From Chryseobacterium gwangjuense (lineage in GTDB: Bacteria; Bacteroidota; Bacteroidia; Flavobacteriales; Weeksellaceae): a stretch of 64,000 bases of DNA. The translations under genes were made by a program, and so were the position numbers. The DNA lies in assembly GCF_021311115.1 (NCBI RefSeq), contig NZ_JAJTNP010000001.1, forward strand, positions 558,001-622,000, written 5' to 3'. Below are positions 24,467 to 33,831 of the stretch, piece by piece. Under the pieces are notes generated by a model that made no database searches, had not been told where the DNA came from, and was given only the letters and a program-made list of their open reading frames with translations. Within the stretch, counting starts at the first letter, position 1. Each line of letters starts with the position of its first letter.

Positions 24467-27319
24467 TTATTGTTTATAGTTGTATTGGTATTCTTTTAAT
24501 GTTACGTAATTAATATTTCCACTGGCATCCTTCTCCATTCTCTTTACTTTTTTGAGCTTTCCTGAACTGTCATATTCATAAACCTCCCTCATATCCGACG
24601 ACGATGAAGTCATACTGGTAATACCAACTACAGGATCATTAGTATAGGTTGAAACCTTATAGTTAGCCAAAGCAGGATTTTTCCTGAAATTATCCAATGC
24701 TGTTATAAAAGCAGGTTCTGTACTTGCATTAAGATTATCATCGTTAGAAGCTGCAATAATACCTGTAGCTAACGAGGCAACCTGATTGTATGTTGCTCCT
24801 TCCACTTTGGCAATCAATGCTGATTTATTATACCCATAGATCATAGCAGTAGTAAAACCTCCTGAAGTAGTAAACTGAAGTAAATTCCCTTTATCATCAT
24901 AAAGATCCATCTTCATACTTTCTTTTGTACTTCCGTCTGAGATATTTGTCTGAAGTGCAGAAGTCGGCAATAATGAAGAATTACCAAACACTATTGTCGA
25001 TTTGGACAATGTTTTTCCGTTTTCTTTATCTTCCGTGATAACCGGAATACCGGTCATAGAAGCTGTTTGCAAATGAGAATATCCGGGCAGGTTAGTAGGA
25101 TAAGTCAAGAATTTCTCTTTAATATCTCCATCGAGCACTGATTTAACATAGGATGGTTTAAAGTTCAAAGTATTGATCTGTGTTTCAGATTGATTTTCCA
25201 AATATCTTCCTCCGGCAAATAACATCTTCTCTTTTTGCGTTGTCTTTTTAATATAAGCGGGTTTACTCGAATGTTTTGTTCCCGAAATATTTAGGTTATA
25301 CTCAACATCTGAGTAATTATCAAATTCATAGTTCATTTCTTTGGAAATCAACAAATTATTTTGCTCATCATAAATTTCTTCTTTATGGGGAAGCCCTCCT
25401 TTTGTAACATTATAATAGGGCCAGAAGTAAGTAGGTTCCAATTGTGTTCCCCCATTCTGTACTTTTGGATAGTCATTAGGCGTTTTAAAAGTTTTATTTG
25501 TGTAACCTTTTCCAGTTTCAGAAACTTTCACATTACTGTAAAGAACATAAGGAAAATATTGTTCCCCTTCAGAATCTCTTTCATTGGTATATACAACTCC
25601 ACTTGTACTATTATTTAATGTAAATGAATCGTACCCGTAATTGATCGTCTTTTCAGGAGTGGTCTCGGAAAGGCTTTTAAAATATTTAATATTTTTAATT
25701 CTTTTTCCTTCAGCCGGAACTGCATTTCTGAAAGGTCCCGGTAAAAATTTCGTTCCTACAAAATCGATAGAGCCAATACTTTTTGCTCCATTAGTGGACG
25801 TAATTTCAAGAGTATAATTTCCAGGATTATTATGAAAAATAAAATCATTGCTATATGAGGATGTAGTGCCAATATCCTGATTCCAAATTACCTGTGTTCC
25901 TTTTTTCAGAACAAAATGGAGATTCGCATATACTTCTATGGGATTGGGATTGGGATTAGGATCAAAAGGATCATTAGGGTCTGGATAACTAAAATCATCC
26001 ATACTCATGAGTATTTCAAATCGCTTAAGCTTAGTGATATCACCGGGAATCGTAAAATTATAGATTTGTGTAGTTTCAGTATTGAATGGCAGATTGGCTA
26101 CAGTTTCTTTAGTCTGAATTAGAGGATTATAACCATATCCTTCCATATAAGCTAAGTATTCAGGATCACTATAATTAAAAAACTGTTCATTGTTTTCATA
26201 ATTGTAATTAACAACTCCTCCGGTAGGAAAAACTACTTTCTCCAACATCCCATCATAGCTGCGACCAAATTGATCCGTAACATTTTGATAAAGGAAGGAT
26301 GTCTGCTCCAGTTTATTATTATTCTTATCATTTTTACGGACAAAATTAAGGACACGTTTTCTTCCTAGTGGCTCATCATAAGGATAAGTTGTAATGTTTG
26401 AATCAAAAGAATAGCTATAATAGACTTCCCCGGCAGGATTCTTTAATGAAACCTTATTCAGTGTAAAAGGATCATTTACCGTTTCTTTTAGAGTTTCATC
26501 ATACGTAAAATTAAAAGCAACTTCTCCTTTAGGAGTTTTTATGGATTTTAATTTACAGTATTGATACATTATTTTTCCGGAAATAACTTTATTCTGTTTT
26601 TCATATTCCAGTGTGGCAATTTCAGCTCCAATAGGATTGACAATTTTTGTCAGATAATAAGAGGATTTGAATGTTGGGGCAACCAGCAAATTATATGAGC
26701 ATGGATATTGTCCATAGTCAAATTCCTGAAAATAGTATTTATAGCCATTATCCGTTGTAATCGTAAAGTTATCAGCTTTGAATGTTGCTGTGTTATTTTC
26801 TCTTACGAATTCTATTTTAGCATTGTTAGGACTAAGATTGATAAGCTCAAAGGTATCAGCATTAACATCTCTTTTTATTCTAAATTTTCCGGACAACCCA
26901 GGCAGTGAATAGTAATAGATATCATTAAATTCATTCTTAAAATATCCTTGCATTCCCGCATTGTCATAACATTCATCGATTTCCTCAATTACTTTTTTGT
27001 AAATGACACTTGTACCCAATAAAGACCAGCCATAGCCTACATCGCTAATACGTTCTGTATTTTCATAATTTAATATATTGTACCCTAAACCGATTGGATA
27101 ATTAATTGTATTATCTGCCATGGGAACCTCAAATAAAGGAACACCTATATTGGGGATTCCCGTAGCTTCATTCACCGGAACATCTGAATACCGGGATAAG
27201 GAAGCAATGGATGGAGAAGCGATTGAGTTATTAACTGTTTCCCCAACCCCACTCTGAGCATATACCTCCTGTAATCCCAAAGTCAGAAGAACCTGAAGTA
27301 TAAAAATATTTTTCTTCAT
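24467..27319 (-). CDS. Large exported RHS/YD-repeat partner protein
   Basis: This 950-residue protein has a signal peptide (MKKNIFILQVLLTLGLQEVYAQ). The N-terminal region PSIASLSRYSDVPVNEATGIPNIGVPLFEV and YPIGLGYN resembles the SpvB-like/TcaB-type start of Bacteroidota RHS-associated proteins. Long beta-rich sequence follows, ending with a YD-repeat (YEYDSSGKLKKVKRM) and YKQ. It has no toxin tip and no core signature. It sits between the T9SS protein and the toxin gene with 6-7 bp gaps, so all are co-transcribed. By analogy with two-part RHS/Tc shells it may form the first part of the shell or present the toxin; that is inference. Confidence 0.75.
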   Translation of the reverse strand: MKKNIFILQVLLTLGLQEVYAQSGVGETVNNSIASPSIASLSRYSDVPVNEATGIPNIGVPLFEVPMADNTINYPIGLGYNILNYENTERISDVGYGWSLLGTSVIYKKVIEEIDECYDNAGMQGYFKNEFNDIYYYSLPGLSGKFRIKRDVNADTFELINLSPNNAKIEFVRENNTATFKADNFTITTDNGYKYYFQEFDYGQYPCSYNLLVAPTFKSSYYLTKIVNPIGAEIATLEYEKQNKVISGKIMYQYCKLKSIKTPKGEVAFNFTYDETLKETVNDPFTLNKVSLKNPAGEVYYSYSFDSNITTYPYDEPLGRKRVLNFVRKNDKNNNKLEQTSFLYQNVTDQFGRSYDGMLEKVVFPTGGVVNYNYENNEQFFNYSDPEYLAYMEGYGYNPLIQTKETVANLPFNTETTQIYNFTIPGDITKLKRFEILMSMDDFSYPDPNDPFDPNPNPNPIEVYANLHFVLKKGTQVIWNQDIGTTSSYSNDFIFHNNPGNYTLEITSTNGAKSIGSIDFVGTKFLPGPFRNAVPAEGKRIKNIKYFKSLSETTPEKTINYGYDSFTLNNSTSGVVYTNERDSEGEQYFPYVLYSNVKVSETGKGYTNKTFKTPNDYPKVQNGGTQLEPTYFWPYYNVTKGGLPHKEEIYDEQNNLLISKEMNYEFDNYSDVEYNLNISGTKHSSKPAYIKKTTQKEKMLFAGGRYLENQSETQINTLNFKPSYVKSVLDGDIKEKFLTYPTNLPGYSHLQTASMTGIPVITEDKENGKTLSKSTIVFGNSSLLPTSALQTNISDGSTKESMKMDLYDDKGNLLQFTTSGGFTTAMIYGYNKSALIAKVEGATYNQVASLATGIIAASNDDNLNASTEPAFITALDNFRKNPALANYKVSTYTNDPVVGITSMTSSSSDMREVYEYDSSGKLKKVKRMEKDASGNINYVTLKEYQYNYKQ

Positions 27320-27325
27320 CTTTGA

Positions 27326-28951
27326 TTATTTTTTAATTAATTTAGCATTAGCTATTTTGTTTGTATCCGTTTTTATCGTAATCAGATACGCTCCCTGTAT
27401 CAAAGGCTGAGTGTTGATCTTCGTTACCCTATTCTTCGTTTTCAGACTCTGAAGCTGTCTTCCTGACATATCATACATTACAATATCCGCTTCCTTGAAG
27501 TCAAAACCAATCTCTACATACGCATAGTCCGATACAGGATTCGGATAGATCTTGATATCCTGCTTCTCGATCAATTGGTCTACTTGCTGGTCTCCCAGTT
27601 TTACGACCTTCCAGTTCTCTTTCCCTAATTCCTCAGCACTCGTTCCTGCCAAAATAATCGATCCGTCTCTGTTCAGTCTGATATCCGATAACCTTTCCTC
27701 TCTTTTTCTCGATTCTCCTTTTACATGCTTTCTCCACTGTTCATTTCCGTTTTCATCAACATATAGCATCCAGAACGTCTCATCATCGGTTTCGATTCTT
27801 CCTTCTGCCTGAGTATAGCCTCCCAATAAAACACCTTTGGTTAAGTCTTTATTCTTTTCTCTTTCATTATGTCCTAAGATCACATGCATTCCCATCAAAA
27901 CATCTCTGTTTTTGAAGTTGTAGGATTTCTGCCAGATTTCTTCTCCTCTTTCGTTTAAGGAGATCAGCCATAGATCTGTTCCTTCTTCGATACCTACAAT
28001 TTTATTGCCTGATCTTGCAGAACGGCTTTCTCCTCCTATGATAAATCCTGAAGTGGTCATGGCCATCGTTCTTAGATGATCATCTCCACTTCCTCCAAAG
28101 TTCTTTTCCCATTCTACTTTACCGTCTTTATTCAGTTTGATGATCCAGTAGTCGCCTTCGCCGAAATTATTCGTGGATTTGGGATAGCGAGATACGGGAT
28201 TCGAGGTAGTAGTATTGGAACCCGAAACTAACCTTGAACCTGATCCCGAATCACGAAACTCGGAACTCCTCGAATACATTCCCAACAAAGCACCTCCATC
28301 TCTGGTTGGAATCATTTTCTCTACTTCATCCAAGCCTTTACCTCCTAGAATAAGCTGAGAAAGCTCTTTTCCGTTTTTATCTAATTTTGTAATCAGAATA
28401 TCTTTGGAACCATAACCTTGTGAAGAGTTTTGAATATTTCCTGCCACAAAGAATCCTAAATCAGTGGTTTGAATCACTGCTCTGGCTTCTTCATCGGAAG
28501 TGGTTCCTATGGTTTTTTGCCAAAGCTCATCTCCAAATTCATTGATTCTGATCAGCCACATATCTGAACCTCCTTTAGAATCCTCTTTTTTATCGAGTCC
28601 TTTTCCGGAATAAGAAGTTCCTGCCAATAAGAAACCACCATCCTGAGTGGATAATGAGGCAGACAAATAATCATGGTTTTTCCCTACGAAATATTTTTCC
28701 CAGACTTCTTCTCCCTGTTGGTTCAGTTTCACCAAATGAAAATCGTAGCCGTTGTTCTGTTTGTTTTCTGTAGAAAGTTTCTGTGATTGAATAGAGCTTC
28801 CCGTAATCAGATACTGAAGATCTACCGTTGGAGTCACCTGGCTTAGAAAATCCTGAGTAGAGGATTTGATGTCTTTCTGCCATAGGACCTCCTGAGCGGA
28901 TACGCTCAGAACTGTGCATAAGCAATATGCACTCATATAGAGTTTTTTCAT
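27326..28951 (-). CDS. T9SS type A sorting-domain protein heading the RHS operon
   Basis: This 541-residue exported protein has a signal peptide (MKKLYMSAYCLCTVLSVSAQ). It contains repeated beta-propeller-like units with the pattern GGxLLAG(T)S...DxWLIRLNExGxExWQK. The C-terminal T9SS sorting domain begins IKIYPNPVSDYAYVEIGF and ends ANAKLIKK. T9SS domains are cleaved when the cargo is released or anchored on the cell surface, so this protein should reach the surface. A Ser/Asn/Thr-rich linker (SGSGSRLVSGSNTTTSNP) interrupts the repeats around residue 235. It is the first gene of the leftward RHS operon and probably helps position the RHS proteins; the link is by operon only. Confidence 0.8.
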   Translation of the reverse strand: MKKLYMSAYCLCTVLSVSAQEVLWQKDIKSSTQDFLSQVTPTVDLQYLITGSSIQSQKLSTENKQNNGYDFHLVKLNQQGEEVWEKYFVGKNHDYLSASLSTQDGGFLLAGTSYSGKGLDKKEDSKGGSDMWLIRINEFGDELWQKTIGTTSDEEARAVIQTTDLGFFVAGNIQNSSQGYGSKDILITKLDKNGKELSQLILGGKGLDEVEKMIPTRDGGALLGMYSRSSEFRDSGSGSRLVSGSNTTTSNPVSRYPKSTNNFGEGDYWIIKLNKDGKVEWEKNFGGSGDDHLRTMAMTTSGFIIGGESRSARSGNKIVGIEEGTDLWLISLNERGEEIWQKSYNFKNRDVLMGMHVILGHNEREKNKDLTKGVLLGGYTQAEGRIETDDETFWMLYVDENGNEQWRKHVKGESRKREERLSDIRLNRDGSIILAGTSAEELGKENWKVVKLGDQQVDQLIEKQDIKIYPNPVSDYAYVEIGFDFKEADIVMYDMSGRQLQSLKTKNRVTKINTQPLIQGAYLITIKTDTNKIANAKLIKK

Positions 28952-28986
28952 CCCGTGTTTAAGTGTTAATAGTTGTTAAATTTTTG

Positions 28987-28994
28987 CAAAAATA
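28987..28994 (-). promoter_or_regulatory. Candidate -7 box of the T9SS/RHS operon
   Basis: TATTTTTG on the minus strand fits the Bacteroidota -7 element TAnnTTTG, 35 bp upstream of the ATG at 28951. No clear -33 TTTG is seen. Confidence 0.4.
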
Positions 28995-29198
28995 TCATTT
29001 TTACTTCACACTGAATAGATTTATAGAATAAAATAATTGTAAATTTTATTCCTTTTTTATATCATTTTATCTATTGGTGAGGTTTCTGAGGCAAAGATAT
29101 TCCTGTATAGCGACAAAGGGTGTCGTGTTATAAATCGTTATTAGTATGAGTATCGGAGTAGTTTTCGGTTATTTAAATTGATTGGATTTTAACAGCCC

Positions 29199-29241
29199 GT
29201 CAAAAATTTTTAAAATTTTTGACACCCCTCTGGGAGAGGGG
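29199..29241 (-). terminator. Paired palindromes after the HTH gene
   Basis: An A/T palindrome (29199-29210 with 29212-29223) is next to a CCCCTCT/AGAGGGG hairpin (29225-29231 with 29235-29241). They lie 8 bp after the stop of the HTH gene and may end its transcript. Confidence 0.5.
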
Positions 29242-29249
29242 AATTTCTT

Positions 29250-29513
29250 TTATTTTTTGAGGAGGTTTTTGAAAAATGATTTGGGATAAAATATTTTTCT
29301 TCCGATTTTAACATAGGGAATATTGCGGGATTTCCGGATACGGAACAAGGTACTATCGCTGATATTTAAGAGCCTTTTCACATCGGCACTGTCATAGTAG
29401 AGGGAATCGTTGTATTGATTTTTCTGCAGGGTTTCCAGCAGTTGTTCAAAAATGGCCAGCATGTCAGCCAATAGCTCCTCATCATACATGGGAGTACTTG
29501 CTTTTTTCTTCAT
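29250..29513 (-). CDS. Helix-turn-helix domain protein (excisionase/MerR-like HTH_17)
   Basis: This 87-residue protein has an N-terminal helix (ELLADMLAIFEQLLETLQKN) followed by a winged-helix pattern: YYDSADVKRLLNISDSTLFRIRKSRNIPYVKIGRKIFYPKSFF. The second half is the HTH_17/excisionase signature, with recognition helix around STLFRIRKSR and wing around VKIGRKIFYP. Such proteins bind DNA as repressors or as recombination-directionality factors. It stands alone, 300 bp upstream of the T9SS/RHS operon on the same strand, so it could regulate that operon, but no operator was identified. No integrase lies nearby. Confidence 0.75.
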   Translation of the reverse strand: MKKKASTPMYDEELLADMLAIFEQLLETLQKNQYNDSLYYDSADVKRLLNISDSTLFRIRKSRNIPYVKIGRKIFYPKSFFKNLLKK

Positions 29514-29636
29514 AATTGTGTTTAGTGTGTTTTTATATCAAACGTAAGGGAATTACTATTTTTTATTTTTGTTTTCAAAATAAATTGTACTCCCCACAGA
29601 AAAGACAGTCCGGGACGAATTTTTCACCCACAAAAA

Positions 29637-29660
29637 AAGCTGCCTTATAAAAAGCAGCTT
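29637..29660 (-). terminator. Terminator of YceI lipoprotein gene
   Basis: On the minus strand AAGCTGC/GCAGCTT (29654-29660 with 29637-29643) is followed by TTTTT, 24 bp after the stop at 29684. Confidence 0.85.
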
Positions 29661-29683
29661 CAAGATTTATATCTAGCAATTAA

Positions 29684-30361
29684 TTATTTTTTCGCTTTTA
29701 CATCTACAGCGATTTCGATGTCTTTGTTGATCATCCATTCTGCAGGATCTGCTTCGGAAGTTCCGAATTTGATTCCCCAATCTGCTCTGTTTACAGTGAA
29801 TTTAGCCTGGATAGCTGCTGAACCTTCTGTAACCTCTACTTTTGCAGGGAAAGTAACGTTCATTGTTTTTCCTGATAACGTAAGGTTTCCGCTTACGGTT
29901 TTGTTTGCTCCTGCAACTGCATCTTTTGGTGCTTCTTTAAGATCTGTTACACTGGTAATTTTAAAGTCTGAAGTCGGGTTCTTTGCCGTATCGAAGAAAT
30001 CAGGATTCTTTAAGTGAGCCTCAAGATCTGCAGGTTTTTTATCTTTTTCAGTTACTGAAGCAGGATCTACTTTGATAGAGTTCATATCGATCACAAAGTT
30101 TCCGGCAGCAACGTTTCCGCCTTCGATGCTTAAGTCACCAGATTTTACGGTAAGAGTTCCCCAACGAGGAGCCATTCCTCCTTTATGGAAGGCTTTCCAG
30201 TTCACTACAGAAGCTACTGTATCTACAGCCAATACTTCACCTTTGCTTTCTGCTACTGCCTGTTCTGTTCCGGTAGCCGCCGCATCAGCCGATTTACTTT
30301 TATCACAAGATGCTGCCAACAATCCGATTCCTACTAATGCAATTACACTTAATTTTTTCAT
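29684..30361 (-). CDS. YceI-family lipoprotein
   Basis: This 225-residue protein has a lipoprotein signal peptide (MKKLSVIALVGIGLLAASCDK, Cys 19) and a Ser/Ala-rich spacer, then a YceI-like lipocalin domain starting about residue 46: DTVASVVNWKAFHKGG, NFVIDMNSIKV, HLKNPDFFDTAKNPTSDFKITSV, GNLTLSGKTMNVTFPAKV and NRADWGIKFG. YceI domains bind isoprenoid or other hydrophobic ligands in known members; the ligand here is unknown. It has its own -7 box and terminator, so it is monocistronic. A cytosolic relative lies at 57944. Confidence 0.9.
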   Translation of the reverse strand: MKKLSVIALVGIGLLAASCDKSKSADAAATGTEQAVAESKGEVLAVDTVASVVNWKAFHKGGMAPRWGTLTVKSGDLSIEGGNVAAGNFVIDMNSIKVDPASVTEKDKKPADLEAHLKNPDFFDTAKNPTSDFKITSVTDLKEAPKDAVAGANKTVSGNLTLSGKTMNVTFPAKVEVTEGSAAIQAKFTVNRADWGIKFGTSEADPAEWMINKDIEIAVDVKAKK

Positions 30362-30446
30362 ATTATTTTTTTGTTTAAATGTTTTTAAAGTGGTTAAATA
30401 TAAGATTAATTCAAATATTCACCAACCTTGTTAATTATTATCGCAG

Positions 30447-30454
30447 CAAATATA
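30447..30454 (-). promoter_or_regulatory. -7 box of the YceI lipoprotein gene
   Basis: TATATTTG on the minus strand matches TAnnTTTG exactly, 85 bp upstream of the ATG at 30361. Confidence 0.5.
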
Positions 30455-30620
30455 AATAGTCTGTTTGCTTAAAATTCTTAACATACATCAAGAAAAATGG
30501 GTAAAGCTTTAGTTTCATCATCAATAAACACTTTCCGGATATTCTCTCTTTCGGATTAAAAAAATGTAAAATTTGATTATTTTAGCATTTCAAATAAATA
30601 ACTTCTAAAACGTAATACCC

Positions 30621-31028
30621 ATGAAAAAACTTTTTACTCTTTTTTTAATAATCCTTAGCTTCTCTGCTTTTGCCCAGACTTTAAAATACGGTGATTATAC
30701 GGTAACCATCAGTAATATTTCGACCGACGAATATGATACGACCATGTTTGATATCAAAAGTCATATTGTTGAATACAGCGGTGATTATGTAATCTATAAA
30801 AAGTCTGAAAAAATTGCTGAACAAAAATTTTCAGCAATGGATATGGAAAACGTAACTACTGTAAATATTAAGAACAGTGACGTATCCGGAAACACTGTAA
30901 CGTACGAAAAGGAAACTAAATTGTACGAATTCATGGGTGAGGAAAAAGCCCTGAAAAAAGCTAAAAATCTAAAAGATATTATTTTGAACAGTATTGCTTA
31001 TTATGCAGAATTAAGCTATTCTAAATAG
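30621..31028 (+). CDS. Exported hypothetical protein
   Basis: This 135-residue protein has a signal peptide (MKKLFTLFLIILSFSAFAQ). The mature part is strand-rich (LKYGDYTVTISNISTDEYD, HIVEYSGDYVIYKKSEKIAEQ) and ends with a helix (EKALKKAKNLKDIILNSIAYYAELSY). I do not recognise a family. It stands alone on the plus strand with a strong terminator after it. The location should be periplasmic. Confidence 0.7.
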   Translation: MKKLFTLFLIILSFSAFAQTLKYGDYTVTISNISTDEYDTTMFDIKSHIVEYSGDYVIYKKSEKIAEQKFSAMDMENVTTVNIKNSDVSGNTVTYEKETKLYEFMGEEKALKKAKNLKDIILNSIAYYAELSYSK

Positions 31029-31048
31029 TACACTCCCCTATTTCTACA

Positions 31049-31087
31049 ACGACATTTACTCATGTAACGGGTAAATGTCGTTTTTTT
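31049..31087 (+). terminator. Terminator of exported protein gene at 30621
   Basis: A perfect 11-bp stem (31049-31059 with 31071-31081) has an 11-nt loop and runs into seven Ts, 20 bp after the stop. Confidence 0.9.
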
Positions 31088-31226
31088 ATACGAGATTCTC
31101 ATCTATACTTTTACCTGATCTTATTATTTTAACTGGAAAATTAAAGCTGAATCTCTTTTCATTAAACGGATGAAAATTTCTTTTTCCTATAAAAAAGTCT
31201 GTATTTTAGCCCATCAAAAATTTTCA

Positions 31227-33350
31227 ATGAACACGACAAGCTATATACAGCAAACTCTCAATATATCGGAAAAAAGCATCAATGCCACTTTAGAATTACT
31301 AGCAGAAGACTGCACGATTCCTTTTATTTCCCGTTACCGAAAAGACAAGACCGGAAATCTGGATGAAACCCAGATCGAACAGATTTCTAAGCTTAACAAA
31401 CAGTTTGAAGATATCGTAAAAAGAAAGGAAACGATCTTAAAATCGATTGAGGAACAAGACGCTTTATCTCCGGAACTGAAACAAAGAATTGAGGAGAGTT
31501 TCGATATTCAGGAGCTTGAAGATTTGTATTTGCCTTTCAAAAAGAGAAAGAAAACCAAAGCTGATGCCGCAAAGGAAAAAGGACTGGAACCTTTGGCCAA
31601 AATCATTATGAGCCAGAAAAACGATGACGTATTGTTTTTGGCTTCAAAATATGTAAATGATCAGGTTTCGTCTGAAGAGGAAGCTCTACAGGGTGCCAGA
31701 GACATCATGGCAGAATGGATCAACGAAAATATGTATGTACGAAAAAACCTTCGCCGTTTGTTCCAGAGAAAGGCCGTAGTGACTTCTAAAGTAGTAAAGG
31801 CAAAGAAAGATGAAGAAGATGCTCAGAAGTTCTCGCAGTATTTCGAATGGGAAGAAAACCTCAACAGAATCCCTTCTCACCGATTGCTGGCCATGCTGAG
31901 AGCGGAAACGGAAGGTTTTGTAAAAACCAATATAGGAATCGATAAAGAGGAAGCCATAGATTTTATTGAGAATGCCGTTATTAAGTCCAATAATGAAACA
32001 GCAGAACAGATTTCGTTAGCGATTAAAGACAGTTACAAAAGATTACTGGAGCCGGCTATTTCCAACGAAACGTTACAGGAAGCCAAAGAAAAAGCGGATA
32101 AAAAAGCCATTGAGATTTTCTCTGAAAATTTAACGCAACTGTTATTGGCTCCGCCATTAGGAGAAAAGAGAATTCTTGCCATCGACCCGGGTTATAAAAG
32201 CGGCTGCAAAATCGTTTGTCTGGATGAAAAGGGAGATCTGCTTCATAACGAAACCATTTATCCTCATGCCCCACAAAACGAAAGCGGAATGGCGATGAAA
32301 AAAATCCGTTCGATGGTGAATGCCTATAATATTGAGGCCATCTCTATCGGAAACGGAACAGCAAGCCGTGAAACCGAGTTCTTCATTAAAAAAATCGGAT
32401 TTGATAAACCGCTACAGGTTTTTGTAGTTTCGGAAGCCGGAGCATCGGTATATTCTGCCAGTAAAATCGCAAGGGATGAATTCCCGACCTATGATGTGAC
32501 GGTTCGTGGTTCAGTTTCCATCGGAAGAAGATTGGCAGATCCGTTAGCCGAGCTGGTAAAAATTGATCCGAAATCTATTGGAGTGGGACAATATCAGCAT
32601 GATGTAGACCAGACCCAACTGAAAAACGAATTGGATTCTACGGTAATGAAATGCGTAAACTCAGTCGGAATCAATCTCAATACGGCAAGTAAGTCTTTAT
32701 TAAGCTATGTTTCGGGAATCGGTGAGAAAATGGCAGAAAATATCGTTAATTACCGTGCTGAAAATGGTGCCTTCGAAGACAGAAAACAGCTGAAAAAGGT
32801 TCCGAGATTAGGAGAAAAAGCTTTTCAGCAGGCGGCTGCATTTGTAAGAATTAGTAATGCTAAGAATCCTCTGGACAATTCTGCGGTGCATCCTGAAGCG
32901 TACGGAATTGTTGAAAAAATGGCAAAAGATTTAGGAATTAAAACGCATGAACTGATTGCCAATAAAGAAAAAATTGCACTGGTACAGCCAGAAAAATACA
33001 TCACGGAAGACATCGGTATTTTAAGTATTAAAGATATTTTAAAAGAACTTGAAAAACCGGGACTGGATCCAAGAAAAGCAGCAAAGGTTTTTGAATTTGA
33101 TCCTAACGTAAAAAGCATTAAGGATTTAAAAACGGGAATGATCTTACCGGGAATCGTGAATAATATTACGGCTTTCGGATGTTTCGTAGATTTAGGAATT
33201 AAAGAAAGCGGATTGGTCCATATTTCTCAGTTAAAAGACGGTTTTGTTTCTGACGTCAATGAAGTCGTGAAACTCCATCAGCACGTTCAGGTAAGGGTTA
33301 CAGAAATTGATGAAGCCAGAAAGAGAATTCAGCTGAGTATGATTTTGTGA
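31227..33350 (+). CDS. tex: Tex, S1 RNA-binding transcription accessory protein
   Basis: The start chosen is the ATG at 31227 (MNTTSYIQQTLNIS), the normal Tex start; an ATG 57 bp upstream would add 19 atypical residues. The protein has 707 residues. The N-terminal helical Tex domain (LLAEDCTIPFISRYRKDKTG, LYLPFKKRKKTKADAAKEKGLEP) is followed by a YqgF/RNase H-like domain (RILAIDPGYKSGCKIV), helix-hairpin-helix motifs (LSYVSGIGEKMAENIV, KVPRLGEKAFQQAA) and a C-terminal S1 domain (GMILPGIVNNITAFGCFVDLG). Tex is a conserved nucleic-acid-binding factor acting with RNA polymerase. No damage is visible. Confidence 0.95.
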   Translation: MNTTSYIQQTLNISEKSINATLELLAEDCTIPFISRYRKDKTGNLDETQIEQISKLNKQFEDIVKRKETILKSIEEQDALSPELKQRIEESFDIQELEDLYLPFKKRKKTKADAAKEKGLEPLAKIIMSQKNDDVLFLASKYVNDQVSSEEEALQGARDIMAEWINENMYVRKNLRRLFQRKAVVTSKVVKAKKDEEDAQKFSQYFEWEENLNRIPSHRLLAMLRAETEGFVKTNIGIDKEEAIDFIENAVIKSNNETAEQISLAIKDSYKRLLEPAISNETLQEAKEKADKKAIEIFSENLTQLLLAPPLGEKRILAIDPGYKSGCKIVCLDEKGDLLHNETIYPHAPQNESGMAMKKIRSMVNAYNIEAISIGNGTASRETEFFIKKIGFDKPLQVFVVSEAGASVYSASKIARDEFPTYDVTVRGSVSIGRRLADPLAELVKIDPKSIGVGQYQHDVDQTQLKNELDSTVMKCVNSVGINLNTASKSLLSYVSGIGEKMAENIVNYRAENGAFEDRKQLKKVPRLGEKAFQQAAAFVRISNAKNPLDNSAVHPEAYGIVEKMAKDLGIKTHELIANKEKIALVQPEKYITEDIGILSIKDILKELEKPGLDPRKAAKVFEFDPNVKSIKDLKTGMILPGIVNNITAFGCFVDLGIKESGLVHISQLKDGFVSDVNEVVKLHQHVQVRVTEIDEARKRIQLSMIL

Positions 33351-33392
33351 TGATACTTTAGGCATATCTCTTTGTATTATGTTGTGGTTGGT

Positions 33393-33427
33393 GAGAAGTG
33401 AAAAGTGAATGGTGAATGGTGAATGGA
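33393..33427 (+). repeat. Short GTGAATGG tandem repeat
   Basis: Three near-perfect GTGAATG(G) units, preceded by related GTGAGAAGTGAAAA, lie in the gap after tex. This is the kind of low-complexity repeat common between genes in this group. Confidence 0.6.
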
Positions 33428-33544
33428 TAATAGAAAATAAAAGTATTACAAATGCTGTTATTATTCTAAATTCCTTCCAAAAGATTAACAATTAAGATAA
33501 TTACAGGGTAAGAAAAACAAAAGGCATTAAAGAATAATTTATAA

Positions 33545-33581
33545 AAACCACTGTTTAAGACTTTTAAACAGTGGTTTTTTA
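33545..33581 (+). terminator. Strong terminator downstream of tex
   Basis: A perfect 14-bp stem (33545-33558 with 33564-33577) has a 5-nt loop and continues into TTTTAT. It lies 195 bp after tex. The following 33582-33831 shows no recognisable feature. Confidence 0.85.
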
Positions 33582-33831
33582 TTTACAATCTATATTTCTT
33601 CTTTTATTTCATTTTCATTTCGTAAATTAGTCATTACAAAATCGACACTTATCCTATTATATTTTTAAGAAAACACTAATCCACCTATTACTATTTTTCC
33701 TCAGCATTTTACTGGTTTGTTTATAAAACGCTTAAAATAACCATTACTATTGTTTAAAAGGCTTTTTCAGAAACCAGCTCAGCGTCTTCTCAAGACGATA
33801 ACCATTCACACTTAACTTCAATTTTTTGACC

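Noticed and set aside
31170..31226. Upstream ATG for tex
   Set aside because: The extra 19 residues (MKISFSYKKVCILAHQKFS) are unlike Tex, while MNTTSYIQQTLNIS is the usual start.
33231..33491. 86-codon minus-strand frame after tex
   Set aside because: It overlaps the end of tex and the GTGAATGG repeat, and its hydrophobic start is produced by the repeat.
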